The notes under the pieces were generated by a model. It made no database searches. It saw only the letters and a program-made list of their open reading frames with translations, and was not told where the DNA came from. From Lachnospiraceae bacterium (GTDB lineage: Bacteria; Bacillota; Clostridia; Lachnospirales; Lachnospiraceae): a stretch of DNA of 64,000 nucleotides. Shown here one piece after another: positions 36,301-44,457 of the stretch. Numbering within the stretch: position 1 is the stretch's first letter; the number at the start of each line of letters is the position of its first letter. The position numbers and the translations under genes were made by a program. Location of the stretch: positions 62,001 to 126,000 of the forward strand of contig CAJTBO010000001.1 in assembly GCA_910573755.1 (NCBI GenBank), read 5' to 3'.

Positions 36301-36393
36301 GCGTTTTCTGAGCGCTCTCCTGTAATCCTCCCAGGCATCCATATAGCTTTGCTGTAAAAACAAAGGTTTTATTTTACTGTAACTTACGTTCAT
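33343..36393 (-). CDS. fkp: Bifunctional L-fucokinase / GDP-fucose pyrophosphorylase (Fkp-like)
   Basis: 1016 residues from ATG 36393 (GGGGAT upstream), slightly longer than the roughly 950 of the Bacteroides enzyme. N-terminal half: nucleotidyltransferase with YAVLSDPGGKRVGSGGATLN near 75 and HSGGDSKRVPQYSVCGKLF, followed by a left-handed-helix-like segment (NCYLEDCDIGSGVSVGESSI). C-terminal GHMP kinase: VRVNWGGGWTDTPPYCNENG near 670, ATP loop PKGSGLGTSSILSGA near 785 and FIAGAGGGGFLQAI near 970. Known: Fkp phosphorylates free L-fucose and then makes GDP-fucose. Related fusions handle heptose, so the exact sugar is inferred. All main motifs are present. Neighbours: RmlD upstream and a GT-C-like protein downstream. 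It implies capture of host-derived fucose for surface glycan. Confidence 0.86.
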   Translation of the reverse strand: MNVSYSKIKPLFLQQSYMDAWEDYRRALRKRSFPCWDVIVLTASNEDQAAAYRKEIEYRLQNNLLPGKTKYAVLSDPGGKRVGSGGATLNVLRYLAETEGGRSAFEKKILVIHSGGDSKRVPQYSVCGKLFSPVPRELPNGRASTLFDEFMIATAGIPARMQGGMLVMSGDVLLLFNVLQIDLQYQGAAAISIKEPVAVGKEHGVFLNDGQGMVKRFLHKQSEEQLRELGAVNEQGMVDLDTGAVMLDTELLCALFSLIAAGDRVEDEKFDRFVNDRARISFYGDFLYPLAKDSTLEEYYLEAPEGSFCEELKDCRTDIWEALHDFRMKVLCLSPAEFIHFGTTGELLELVTDRVEDYEYLHWDKQVCTNRQGERRYAAHNSLIAKGADIGDNCYLEDCDIGSGVSVGESSILSGLLLEKGQIPPQVALHALLLKDGRYVVRIYGVEDNPKGTLEQNTTFIYGKLGDMLSYYGISPERIWNGQEHYLWFAKLYPVCAGMEEAIEASLQLVKMSEKKEPSPAVAKWLSMERCSLYESFEQADVKEILPWKIRLEDLVLVTRFAEGMEQGASYDKALQVFGQVGIDQKKFDLLMEKAKTSGLLLKMRIYYALSRYMRERNIVFAGDTGYDVLERLCFDCLGKAVYDNSRKYIQDNKNYRIQNENVAVRLPVRVNWGGGWTDTPPYCNENGGVVLNAALKLNGIWPIQVEVRRLDKLQVEFASEDIGVRGVCKTADEIRDCHNPFDFFALHKAALISCGIVPLAGTETLQEILRRIGGGIYLSTKVVGVPKGSGLGTSSILSGACVKALHEFLGLSCSDGALYDIVLCMEQMMSTGGGWQDQVGGLTNGIKFITTKSGIDQKIRVEQVIMSEEAKKELQERFVLIYTGQRRLARNLLREVVGNYIGGRKESVDALSDMKVTAVRMRWALEEGDIDTLAELFNEHWELSKQLDMGATNTCIDQIFLSCEDLIDGRFIAGAGGGGFLQAILKKGVTKKQLSARLHEVFQDNGVDVWESEFV

Positions 36394-36510
36394 AGTGATC
36401 CCCGTATCCTCCCTGCCGGCGCAGTCCGGCCCACTGACCTCCAAAGCGCCTCCGCCCTCCGCAGGAACTTTGTTTTCTTTTATACTGCATACTATAACGC
36501 CATATATCGC

Positions 36511-37377
36511 TCAGGCAGTGAGCGTTTTCATATATTCCGCGATCGCATCCTGCCAGGGCGCAAATGTGAAATCCGTTGTAAGCCGAAGCATATAATTATC
36601 TAAAATGGAATAAGCCGGACGCTTTGTCGGTGAGGCAAACTCTTCCGTCGTAATATAATTTACTTTCGTATTTTTCCCCGCCAGCCGGAAAATTTCGGAG
36701 GCAAAGTCCGCCCAGCTGCAGCTCCCCTCACAGGTGCCGTGGAACAGACCGTAGTTCTCCGTGGGCAGCAGATATTTGATTGCCTTTGCCAGCTCTGCCG
36801 CGCTGGTGGGAGTGCCGTACTGATCTTTTACAACGCCCACCTCTCTGTGTTCCTCCGCCAGCCGCAGCATCGTCTTCACAAAATTTCTTCCGTCCCCATA
36901 GAGCCACGCCGTTCGGATGATAAAATATTTATCCCCGAAATCGCGCACAAAATTTTCTCCTGCCAATTTGGTCTTTCCATACATGCTGGTGGGACCCACC
37001 ACATCGAACTCCGTCAGCGCTCTGTTCTGCGTTCCCGGAAATACATAATCTGTGGAAACATGCATCAGCTTTGCGCCCGTCTGCGCCGCCGCAATACTCA
37101 GGTTTCTCGGCCCGACCGCATTGATCTTATAGGCGTTATCTATATCCGTCTCGCATTTATCCACATTCGTGTGCGCCGCGCAGTTGATGATGGCGTCCGG
37201 CCTTATCTCCCTGACAAAGGAGAGCACCGCATCGACATTCGTAATATCGAGCGGCGTAATGCCCTGTCCCTGAAATACATCCGTATTGATGATTTCAATT
37301 TCCTGTTCTTTTCCGTATAATTGGTTTAGCGCTCTGCCAAGCTGCCCGTTGCAGCCGGTTATCATGATCTTTTTCAT
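36511..37377 (-). CDS. rfbD: dTDP-4-dehydrorhamnose reductase-like NAD(P) enzyme
   Basis: 288 residues from ATG 37377 behind GGGGATT; the longer frame to 37413 starts in a leader region. Rossmann motif ITGCNGQLGRALN at the N-terminus, PDAIINCAAHTNVDKCETD near 60, MHVSTDYVFPGTQNRALTE near 105 and catalytic YGKTKLAGENFV (Tyr-X3-Lys) near 138, all RmlD-like. Known: last step of dTDP-L-rhamnose synthesis. RmlA, RmlB and RmlC are not in the window, so either they lie elsewhere or the protein reduces another 4-keto sugar. It is followed 117 bases later by the Fkp-like gene. Confidence 0.85.
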   Translation of the reverse strand: MKKIMITGCNGQLGRALNQLYGKEQEIEIINTDVFQGQGITPLDITNVDAVLSFVREIRPDAIINCAAHTNVDKCETDIDNAYKINAVGPRNLSIAAAQTGAKLMHVSTDYVFPGTQNRALTEFDVVGPTSMYGKTKLAGENFVRDFGDKYFIIRTAWLYGDGRNFVKTMLRLAEEHREVGVVKDQYGTPTSAAELAKAIKYLLPTENYGLFHGTCEGSCSWADFASEIFRLAGKNTKVNYITTEEFASPTKRPAYSILDNYMLRLTTDFTFAPWQDAIAEYMKTLTA

Positions 37378-37415
37378 TTTAATCCCCATTTCTGCGCACG
37401 TCTTTTTGCGCATAA

Positions 37416-37476
37416 CGAGTTTGTGTCAAGTGCGCGCAGACACAAATCTCGCGTGTGAAAAATCTATTTTTCACAC
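37416..37476 (-). promoter_or_regulatory. Two stacked hairpins in the rfbD leader
   Basis: GTGTGAAAAA (37453-37462) pairs perfectly with TTTTTCACAC (37467-37476) over a four-base loop. Next to it CGAGTTTGTGTC (37416-37427) pairs with GACACAAATCTCG (37439-37451) with one bulge. Both lie between the putative transcription start (about 37524) and the rfbD ATG (37377), making a structured leader of about 150 bases. The rest of the 37378-37617 gap holds the divergent promoters and nothing else recognisable. Confidence 0.5.
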
Positions 37477-37529
37477 TGATACTCTCCTGTATCCCTGTCT
37501 GACCGCATATATCAATCACTCTGTCTATT

Positions 37530-37558
37530 AGCATACCACATTTTTCCTCTTCTGAGAA
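37530..37558 (-). promoter_or_regulatory. Putative promoter of rfbD-fkp
   Basis: Minus strand TTCTCA (37553-37558) and TATGCT (37530-37535) with a 17-base spacer, four of six matches each. It would drive rfbD, the Fkp-like gene and probably 31570-33300. Confidence 0.42.
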
Positions 37559-37617
37559 CTTAGGAATATCTTTTCTTTATTTTTTATGCTATGATGTTTT
37601 TAAAAAAGGAGATTCTT

Positions 37618-39402
37618 ATGAACAAGAAATACCGCATTCCCATCGCCTTTTGTATGGCGGCCATCTGGATCTTTTTCATATACCGTACTGTAGGCATTTT
37701 TTTTGAGACAAATGACGACCGCATTATCACGGAAATTTTCTCCGGCGCCATGACCGGCGCCCCGGAAACCCACACTTACTATGTCGGCTGTCTTCTCGGC
37801 TTTTTTTTCTCTTCGCTCTACCGCCTGACTACGGCTGTTCCCTGGTACGGCGGTACGCTTGTACTCTTTCAGTTTATATGCTGTTTCCTCATCGCAGACG
37901 CCTTTTTCTCACGCTGCAGACATAAAAAGGACTGCTTTTTTGCGCTCATATTTATCCTGCTCATATATACGGCTTCCTTCTATGTGATAGCCGGCATTCA
38001 ATTTACTTCCACAGCGGCCATGCTTGCCATCACCGGCTATCTGTGTTTTCTGCTCTACCCCGGCGTAAAATCCCGCAATATCCTGTTTTTCCTCACGGAA
38101 TTCCTCTCCTTTCAGCTTCGCTCCGACGCCATGCTTATGATCCAGCCCATGGGAGTTCTGGTTCTGGCAGGACTCTATTTTACGGATCGCAGACTTTATC
38201 CGTTTCCCTCCCTTTCTGCGAAATTTTCCTCCGCCATGCCTTCCTCATGTCTCTCCGTCTCCCGGGAAGAATGGTTCCAAAAATGTCGTCCTTTATTTGA
38301 AGCGGGCGCCATCCTGCTGTCCATCCTCGTCATCGGCAAGGGTAGCTATTACCTTTTCCACAGTTCCTCCGGATGGAAAGAATATGAGAAAATCAATGAC
38401 GCCGTGACCGAAATCACAGATTATGCCGCTATTCCGGACTATACGGAGGTACAAAATATCCTTTCAAAATACAATGTAACCCAAAAGCAATATAACGCTT
38501 TTCTCCAATATGCCATGATAGAAGAAAATCTTTCCGGCGACTGTCTTCTGGAAGTTGCCGGGGTTGCCCATGAAAAAAATACCCCTCCTGCCCTCTCACA
38601 GGTATTCGGCCAGTTTCTCGCAGGCTACGTCAGCCGGGAATGCTGGCATCTGAACCTGATGCTTATGGCGGCCTGGGCAGCCATTCTTCTCCTTGTAATA
38701 TCAGAAAAAAGATTCGGACTTTTTATCCCTCTCGGCGGACTTCTCCTTAGCCGGAGCGCGCTTTGGCTCTTTTTGCTCTATGAGGGCCGTTTTCCTCCGA
38801 GAGTGATGGTTCCGCTGTATCTGGGCGAAATTTTTTTCCTGTATTGTCTTTTTTTCCGGACAGTTACAGACAAGCGGACCACAGAATATGATCCGGCGCA
38901 GAGCGACTCCCGTAAAAATGGAAATTTCCGGAATAAGTATCTCCCGGTTCTGCTTATTTTACTGCTGCTTCCTTTCGGCGCCGGGACACTGAAAAGCCAG
39001 TATCTGTATTTACTGGAAAAAAATACCAGCGAATCTATCTATTTTACAGGCATGCAGGATATGATTTCCTATTGCAACAATCATCCCGAAAAACACTACT
39101 TTATTGATGCCAGCACTTTGATCTATTATCGCGGCAGCGCTTTTGAAACAAAAATTTACGGTCGGCGCAACGGCGTGATCACCGGCTGCTGGTATTCAGG
39201 TGCACCGGTTTTGTATCAATATGAAAAAGATTACTTTGCCGGCTGCGACACGATCTGCCTTGTTACTTCTTCCGATATGGAAATGCAGTCCGCCATGGTG
39301 ATCGACTATCTGGAAGAATGCCTTGAAACCACAGCTTATCTGGAAGATACTTTTACGGTTTCCAATGGTGGAAAATATTTGGTTTATGCATTTTCCTTAT
39401 AA
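37618..39402 (+). CDS. Polytopic membrane protein of unknown function
   Basis: 594 residues from ATG 37618, six bases after AAGGAG; an in-frame ATG at 37591 has no such site. About eleven membrane segments. An early loop reads FFETNDDRIITEIFSGAMTG, with NDD at the place where GT-C proteins carry catalytic acids, followed by THTYYVGCLLGFFFSSLYR. The C-terminal soluble part contains KHYFIDASTLIYYRGSAFET and KNGVITGC-like segments. I do not recognise the family; topology and the acidic loop suggest another membrane glycosyltransferase. It is transcribed away from rfbD and is monocistronic, 194 bases before a lipoprotein gene with its own promoter. Confidence 0.6.
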   Translation: MNKKYRIPIAFCMAAIWIFFIYRTVGIFFETNDDRIITEIFSGAMTGAPETHTYYVGCLLGFFFSSLYRLTTAVPWYGGTLVLFQFICCFLIADAFFSRCRHKKDCFFALIFILLIYTASFYVIAGIQFTSTAAMLAITGYLCFLLYPGVKSRNILFFLTEFLSFQLRSDAMLMIQPMGVLVLAGLYFTDRRLYPFPSLSAKFSSAMPSSCLSVSREEWFQKCRPLFEAGAILLSILVIGKGSYYLFHSSSGWKEYEKINDAVTEITDYAAIPDYTEVQNILSKYNVTQKQYNAFLQYAMIEENLSGDCLLEVAGVAHEKNTPPALSQVFGQFLAGYVSRECWHLNLMLMAAWAAILLLVISEKRFGLFIPLGGLLLSRSALWLFLLYEGRFPPRVMVPLYLGEIFFLYCLFFRTVTDKRTTEYDPAQSDSRKNGNFRNKYLPVLLILLLLPFGAGTLKSQYLYLLEKNTSESIYFTGMQDMISYCNNHPEKHYFIDASTLIYYRGSAFETKIYGRRNGVITGCWYSGAPVLYQYEKDYFAGCDTICLVTSSDMEMQSAMVIDYLEECLETTAYLEDTFTVSNGGKYLVYAFSL

Positions 39403-39478
39403 ACTTTTTTATGATATGCGCATCTGATAAATAGATACGCGGATTGTCTTTCAGTTTTTAAATTTGTAATACTTTCTA

Positions 39479-39507
39479 ATGACTGTAAAAGCAAACCATG
39501 CTATAAT
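39479..39507 (+). promoter_or_regulatory. Promoter of the YerB-like lipoprotein gene
   Basis: ATGACT (39479-39484) and TATAAT (39502-39507) are 17 bases apart. RNA would start near 39514. The leader then contains the inverted repeat GCGGGA (39517-39522) / TCCCGC (39550-39555) around an A/T-rich loop of 27 bases. Confidence 0.6.
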
Positions 39508-39596
39508 AACGGTTAGGCGGGACAAATAATCTTAATAAAACATTTATAATCCCGCTGGTTCACTAAATCAAAAAAAGGAAGAGAGGTACTATTGTA

Positions 39597-40754
39597 ATGA
39601 AGAGACATAATATTCTTCTGATCGCAGGACTTACCGCCGCGCTTTGTCTGGCCGGCTGTGGAAAACAGGATGAGGAGGTATCTACGGAAATTCAGGATAT
39701 TACCGTAGAAGCGGAAGATCTTCCGGGTACTGCTGAAGAAGAATCTTCTGAGCCTGAGGAAGAGGTTATCACCGATGATGAGGAGGCTCCCGGCGAAGGA
39801 TATGTGAGAAGTTCCTTAACTAATTTATGGGTAAAAGAAGAAGTTGCCAATTCGAGGCCGATCGCGGTTATGATGCCCACCGACTCGGCAGCACAGCCCC
39901 AGTACGGTATCGGCAGTGCCGGCGTTTTATATGAGATCATGGAAGAAGGCAGCATCTCCCGCCAGATGGCTATTATAGAAGGATGGCAGGATATGGAAAA
40001 AATCGGTAATATCCGAAGTGTCCGCCACTACTATGTTCCGGTAGGGCTGGAATGGGATTCCATCATTGTACATTTCGGCGGCCCCTACTATGCAGACGCA
40101 TGGGTGACCCGTGAAGATGTCAATAACATCACCGGTACACATACAGGCAATACCAACGTTGCTCCCGGCTCCGAGGCATTTTTCCGTTCCAATGATAAAA
40201 AAGCGCCTCACAACGCTTATACATCCGGTGAAAAACTTACCAGCGCCATTGAGAAGCAGAATTATGACAAGGATCACAGAAGCCAGTACTGGACCGCAGA
40301 CCACTTTACATTCACAAATTCTTCCAACCCGAATACTCTGGAAGATTACAGCGATGCCAAAAGAGCGGTAAATATCGACTTAAGCAATGTATTCCCTGTT
40401 ACACTGACTTCACTGGAATACAATGAGGAAGAAGGCGTTTATTATAAGACGCTTCACAAAAATAAACAGATTGACCAGCTCACCGGAGAGCAGCTCACTT
40501 TTGAGAATGTTATTGTACAGATGACAGACTGCAAGAAACTTGATGATAAAGATTATCAGGACTTTACTATGATCGACAGCGGAAAATCCGGTTACTTCTG
40601 TACAAAAGGTAAGATGATCCCGATCACCTGGACCAAAACTTCCGACTATGCCCCGACCAAGTATTATGATATGGACGGCAAGGAGATCGTTCTGAATACA
40701 GGTAAAACCTACATTGCCGTAGCACAGTCCGGTACAAAACCGATTTTTGAATAA
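39597..40754 (+). CDS. YerB-like lipoprotein, DUF3048
   Basis: 385 residues, ATG 39597 with GGAAGAGAGG upstream. A lipoprotein signal peptide (MKRHNILLIAGLTAAL) ends in the lipobox LAGC with Cys21 as the lipidation site. An acidic linker of about 40 residues rich in Glu leads to the DUF3048 domain: RPIAVMMPTDSAAQPQYGIG, LYEIMEEGSISRQMAIIEGW, NIRSVRHYYVPVGLEWDSI and VHFGGPYYADAW, all typical of YerB. The C-terminal domain includes GKSGYFCTKGKMIPITWTK. The biochemical function of YerB is not established. It acts on the outside of the membrane. Monocistronic, ending at a strong bidirectional terminator. Confidence 0.88.
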   Translation: MKRHNILLIAGLTAALCLAGCGKQDEEVSTEIQDITVEAEDLPGTAEEESSEPEEEVITDDEEAPGEGYVRSSLTNLWVKEEVANSRPIAVMMPTDSAAQPQYGIGSAGVLYEIMEEGSISRQMAIIEGWQDMEKIGNIRSVRHYYVPVGLEWDSIIVHFGGPYYADAWVTREDVNNITGTHTGNTNVAPGSEAFFRSNDKKAPHNAYTSGEKLTSAIEKQNYDKDHRSQYWTADHFTFTNSSNPNTLEDYSDAKRAVNIDLSNVFPVTLTSLEYNEEEGVYYKTLHKNKQIDQLTGEQLTFENVIVQMTDCKKLDDKDYQDFTMIDSGKSGYFCTKGKMIPITWTKTSDYAPTKYYDMDGKEIVLNTGKTYIAVAQSGTKPIFE

Positions 40755-40780
40755 TATTTTCTGAAACAATAACTTATTAC

Positions 40781-40811
40781 AAAAAGCTGAGTGGAATCCG
40801 CTCAGCTTTTT
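40781..40811. terminator. Bidirectional intrinsic terminator
   Basis: AAAAAGCTGAGTGG (40781-40794) pairs with CCGCTCAGCTTTTT (40798-40811) around an AAT loop, with one G-T pair. The flanking A and T tracts make it active on both strands. It serves the YerB-like gene on the plus strand and the 40820 gene on the minus strand. Confidence 0.9.
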
Positions 40812-40819
40812 ATTTGTTG

Positions 40820-42415
40820 TCATTCTGTTTTCTGATACACAGCACCTATCTTATAACCATCTACCCATATAGTATATACTTCCTCATACCCCTTATGTAC
40901 CGGATCATTTCCGATCACATTAAAGAAAACTTCAATATGATACTCCCCTGCTTCATAATCTTTTATAACCCGCTCCTTTTTATCCTCCGGCAGTAACAAA
41001 CTGCTCAGAGTATATCCGCTTATCCTCACCTCTCCCTCCGTATGATCCAGAATCCACTCCAGCAGTTTGCTGCTGTCTGCATACTGGGAATCCCGCTCAA
41101 ACAGGTGTGCGAACGGCCGTCCTATCTCGTTAAAATAAACCTGCTGATAAGGATGGTTATAGACATTCCATCCTGCTACCATCAGCGTATACGCCAAAAA
41201 CAATACTCCGGCTACTTTTTTATTCATCTGCCCCGCACAGAATCTCAGTCCATATATCGCCACAACCGTAAATGGCACAAAGGCAAAAAACACATGATAC
41301 CAACTCTCATATATTTTGCAGTGCAATACAATGATCGCGCTGATGATTCCCCAAAACAATCCTATACAGCAAACCAGCCATTTATCCTTTCCCAGAACAC
41401 CTTTTTCCCACCATTCCTTTCCTTTATTTTTCAATGATATGGCCAACGCAATATGCCCGATAAAAAACAGGACTATATATATAACAGGAATCGTTATCCC
41501 CATCCAAACAGGAAGATAATACCACGGAAGTTCTGTGGAAGTAATCAATTTTCCCATAAATGCCATATAAGAGTTCCAGGCCTGAAAATGAGAAAACGCC
41601 TGAAAGGTCTTCCTGAAGGAAATGATTGGATGTACCCATGCAAATGGCGAAATCATAACCCAGCATAAAAAGTAAGAAATTACTGCCAGTGGATATTTTC
41701 CAAAAAACAACAGCTTATGCCTTCCGATTGTTTTATACTTCAATAACCCTGTCAGGTCTCTGATCCCCCAGTATCCAAACAAAAACACCGGATAAATAAT
41801 CGCCATCACCCTCTGATTTGTCGCAAATGCCGCCACAACGCCAAACAGGATCACCTTCAGCCAACTCTCTTTTTCTACGAGATAAACAAGAACAAGCACG
41901 ACTGCCATATTCAGCGCCGCGAAAATAAGGTTTTTCACATCTGTAAACTGATAACCAAAAAACCTGGGATAAAGCGAAATCATTAAAATTCCTGCAAAAG
42001 CGTATAACCGGTTTCCATCAAAAATCTTCCGGAGAGCAAAATAAAAACATATATATCCCGCAAAACAGACAATAAAATTATATAAATGCCGCATTAGATA
42101 AATATCCCTTGTAGACATTGCAAAGTCATGCATGTCCTCAATAAATACTGTCGGCATCTGCATCGCTGTTCCGTAATAACCATGATTCTGCTCGCTCATC
42201 TCCGGTATTTCTTCCAGTTCCGGCATCTCACGATTCCACAGCACTTCATTGATATACTTGTAAGATACCAGGCTTCTTTCCCGTTGCTTCTCTTCATCCA
42301 CAGTAATGCCGTAATCTTTATAAACACATAAGCCTATGATAAAATAAATTACAAAATACAGGATAATACAAATTTTTAACAGCTTACTGTTATTATATCT
42401 TTTTTCCATTTTCAC
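40820..42415 (-). CDS. GT39-like polytopic glycosyltransferase, tandem paralogue A
   Basis: 531 residues; GTG at 42415 or ATG at 42409 can both be served by GAGGAAAG. About eleven membrane segments. The first loop reads YKDYGITVDEEKQRERSLVS, with DYG and VDE acids at the GT-C catalytic position, and the C-terminus reads YEEVYTIWVDGYKIGAVYQ. A segment FGYQFTDVKNLIFAALNMAV is shared with paralogue B at 42440. Known: in three-component glycosylation systems a GT-C protein transfers the sugar from Und-P to an external acceptor. Inferred: this is such a transferase using the sugar from the GT2 at 44458. Last gene of a four-gene operon, ending at the 40781-40811 terminator. Confidence 0.72.
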   Translation of the reverse strand: MKMEKRYNNSKLLKICIILYFVIYFIIGLCVYKDYGITVDEEKQRERSLVSYKYINEVLWNREMPELEEIPEMSEQNHGYYGTAMQMPTVFIEDMHDFAMSTRDIYLMRHLYNFIVCFAGYICFYFALRKIFDGNRLYAFAGILMISLYPRFFGYQFTDVKNLIFAALNMAVVLVLVYLVEKESWLKVILFGVVAAFATNQRVMAIIYPVFLFGYWGIRDLTGLLKYKTIGRHKLLFFGKYPLAVISYFLCWVMISPFAWVHPIISFRKTFQAFSHFQAWNSYMAFMGKLITSTELPWYYLPVWMGITIPVIYIVLFFIGHIALAISLKNKGKEWWEKGVLGKDKWLVCCIGLFWGIISAIIVLHCKIYESWYHVFFAFVPFTVVAIYGLRFCAGQMNKKVAGVLFLAYTLMVAGWNVYNHPYQQVYFNEIGRPFAHLFERDSQYADSSKLLEWILDHTEGEVRISGYTLSSLLLPEDKKERVIKDYEAGEYHIEVFFNVIGNDPVHKGYEEVYTIWVDGYKIGAVYQKTE

Positions 42416-42439
42416 GCTTTCCTCAATCTATATATCCTT

Positions 42440-44032
42440 CTACTCTATCCTCTGATATACGGCGCCTATCTTATATCCATCCACCCAGGAGGCATATACC
42501 TCCTCATATCCTTTATGTACAGGCTCATTTCCCACAACATTTCTGAAAACATCAATGAAATATTCTGCCTCACCTTCCCCGGCTATACTGACTCTCATCT
42601 TTTCCTCTTCCGTCAATAATAAACAGCTGTCCGTTTCTCCGCATATTGTTACCGCTTTCTCTTCATGATCCAATACCCAGTCCAACAATACACTGCTCGT
42701 TGCCCGCTGTTCATCCCGGTCAAACAGTTCTGCAAAATGTCTCCCGGCAAAATTAAAATATACCACCTGAAAAGGGTGGTTCAAAGCCATCCAGCCTATT
42801 AAACCGGCCAGACAAAAAACAAATATCCCGCCTACTATTTTTTGGCTGAAAAGCCGGGCCAAAAAACACAGTCCATAGACTGCAATAACCGTAAACGGCA
42901 TTAACACAAAATACACATGATGCCACCCAATATAGATTCTGCTGTCTAATATTATAACTGCACCAACAATCCCCCAAAATAAAAGAATACCGCAGGCCAG
43001 CCACTTATATTTTCCTATAAGGCTTTCCCATACATGCTCCTCTTTCTTTAATGACCAAAATAACACCACATGCCCCGTCAAAAACAGCACAAGATACATG
43101 AATGGTATTGTCAATCCAAACCATACCGGTAAATAATACCAGGGCCGTTCCTCGCAGGTAATCAGCCTTCCTATAAAAACCATAGTCCCATTCCAGTCAT
43201 ATTGGGAAAAGCTTTTAAAAGTATTAATAAATGCCAAGAATGGATTTTCCAGCCATGCAAACGGTGAGATCAGGACCCAACTCAAAAAATAGACCGCAAT
43301 AACAAACGGATATTTTCCAAAAAGAAATACTTTTTTCACCCTGTTATTTCTTTTTATCACATCTGTAATATCTCTGACAAGCCAATACCCCAAGAGGACC
43401 ACCGGATAAACCACAGCCATGATTCTTTGATTTGTCGCCAATGCTGCTATACATCCAAACAGCAATACTGTCAGCATATTCTCTATTTCGACCACATAAA
43501 CCAACGCAAGCAATACCATCATATTCAAAGCCAGAAAAATCAGATTTTTTAAATCTGTAAATTGATACCCCCAAATCCGTGGATACAAAGATATAACCAT
43601 CGTTCCCGCCAATGCCGGAAGGCAGTTTTCAAAAATCTTTTTCAAAGCGAGATAGAAACAAATATATCCCGTAAAACAGACCAGAAAGGTCATCAAATGC
43701 CGCATATAAAATATTTGCTGCGTTGTCAATGTAAAATCAGACAAGTCTTCAATAAATACCATCGGCATCTGCATTGCTGTGCCATAATATCTATGATCAA
43801 ACTCTTCCATGTCTGCAACCTTTGAAAGTTCTGGTACTTCACGATGGAATATTTTACTATTAATATATTTATAAGCTACAATGCTTTCCTCCCATTCTGC
43901 CGACTCATCTGTAGAAAAACCATAATCTTTATAAACGCATATCCCTACTATGAAATATAATATAAAATAAAAAATCACAATCAGTTGTAAAATTTTACTT
44001 TTTCTAATACCAAATATATTAAACCTTTCCAT
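42440..44032 (-). CDS. GT39-like polytopic glycosyltransferase, tandem paralogue B
   Basis: 530 residues from ATG 44032; ATG 44044 is possible. It overlaps the end of the GtrA gene. Same plan as paralogue A: YKDYGFSTDESAEWEESIVA first loop, HRYYGTAMQMPMVFIEDLSD, WGYQFTDLKNLIFLALNMMV and the terminal YEEVYASWVDGYKIGAVYQ. The two differ enough across the middle helices for distinct acceptors. Twenty-four bases separate it from paralogue A. Role inferred as external glycosyl transfer with the linked GtrA and GT2. Confidence 0.72.
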   Translation of the reverse strand: MERFNIFGIRKSKILQLIVIFYFILYFIVGICVYKDYGFSTDESAEWEESIVAYKYINSKIFHREVPELSKVADMEEFDHRYYGTAMQMPMVFIEDLSDFTLTTQQIFYMRHLMTFLVCFTGYICFYLALKKIFENCLPALAGTMVISLYPRIWGYQFTDLKNLIFLALNMMVLLALVYVVEIENMLTVLLFGCIAALATNQRIMAVVYPVVLLGYWLVRDITDVIKRNNRVKKVFLFGKYPFVIAVYFLSWVLISPFAWLENPFLAFINTFKSFSQYDWNGTMVFIGRLITCEERPWYYLPVWFGLTIPFMYLVLFLTGHVVLFWSLKKEEHVWESLIGKYKWLACGILLFWGIVGAVIILDSRIYIGWHHVYFVLMPFTVIAVYGLCFLARLFSQKIVGGIFVFCLAGLIGWMALNHPFQVVYFNFAGRHFAELFDRDEQRATSSVLLDWVLDHEEKAVTICGETDSCLLLTEEEKMRVSIAGEGEAEYFIDVFRNVVGNEPVHKGYEEVYASWVDGYKIGAVYQRIE

Positions 44033-44456
44033 GATCCCTTTCATCCTTTTTCACAAAGACAGCTTTTTTTCCCAGAATATAATTCAGAACAATAACCAGA
44101 AGCATAAGAATGATTTTAGAAATACGTTCCCCAAAAGAAAAAAATTCAACAAGCACAATAACGCCTGTGAAGTCAATCAGGCCGGTAAGCCCCCGCGCTC
44201 CAATAAAACGGAGCAACTCCAAAAAAGCTTCTTTCAAAGAACCGCATTTTGACCTGTATACCCAAAACTTGTTCATAAAATATCCGATTGTTTTAGATAA
44301 TATCAGACTGATGATATTGGCAACCGTATAAACAATTCCAACCTGCAGGAAGAGAAAGTAAAGCAATGCATTACTGAGCGTAACACATCCGCCGGCAACC
44401 CCATAACGCAAAATTTCCAGAGAAAACACTTTTTTAATATATTCTTTTATTTTCAT
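44019..44456 (-). CDS. GtrA-family membrane protein (putative lipid-linked sugar translocase)
   Basis: 145 residues, four membrane helices. The family signature is present: LRYGVAGGCVTLSNALLYFL at the N-terminus, ISLILSKTIGYFMNKFWVYR in helix two/three, and IVLVEFFSFGERISKIILML toward the end. Known: GtrA/GtcA proteins are thought to help move Und-P-sugars across the membrane. ATG 44456 follows the stop of the GT2 gene after a single base, so translation is tightly coupled, and its end overlaps the GT-C gene. This places it in a GT2-GtrA-GT-C three-component arrangement. Confidence 0.9.
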   Translation of the reverse strand: MKIKEYIKKVFSLEILRYGVAGGCVTLSNALLYFLFLQVGIVYTVANIISLILSKTIGYFMNKFWVYRSKCGSLKEAFLELLRFIGARGLTGLIDFTGVIVLVEFFSFGERISKIILMLLVIVLNYILGKKAVFVKKDERDHGKV

Positions 44457-44457
44457 C

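Noticed and set aside
37585-37595. A promoter for the plus-strand gene at 37618 (TATGCT/TATGAT)
   Set aside because: -10-like sequences are present but no convincing -35 lies at 16-18 bases, so I do not call it.
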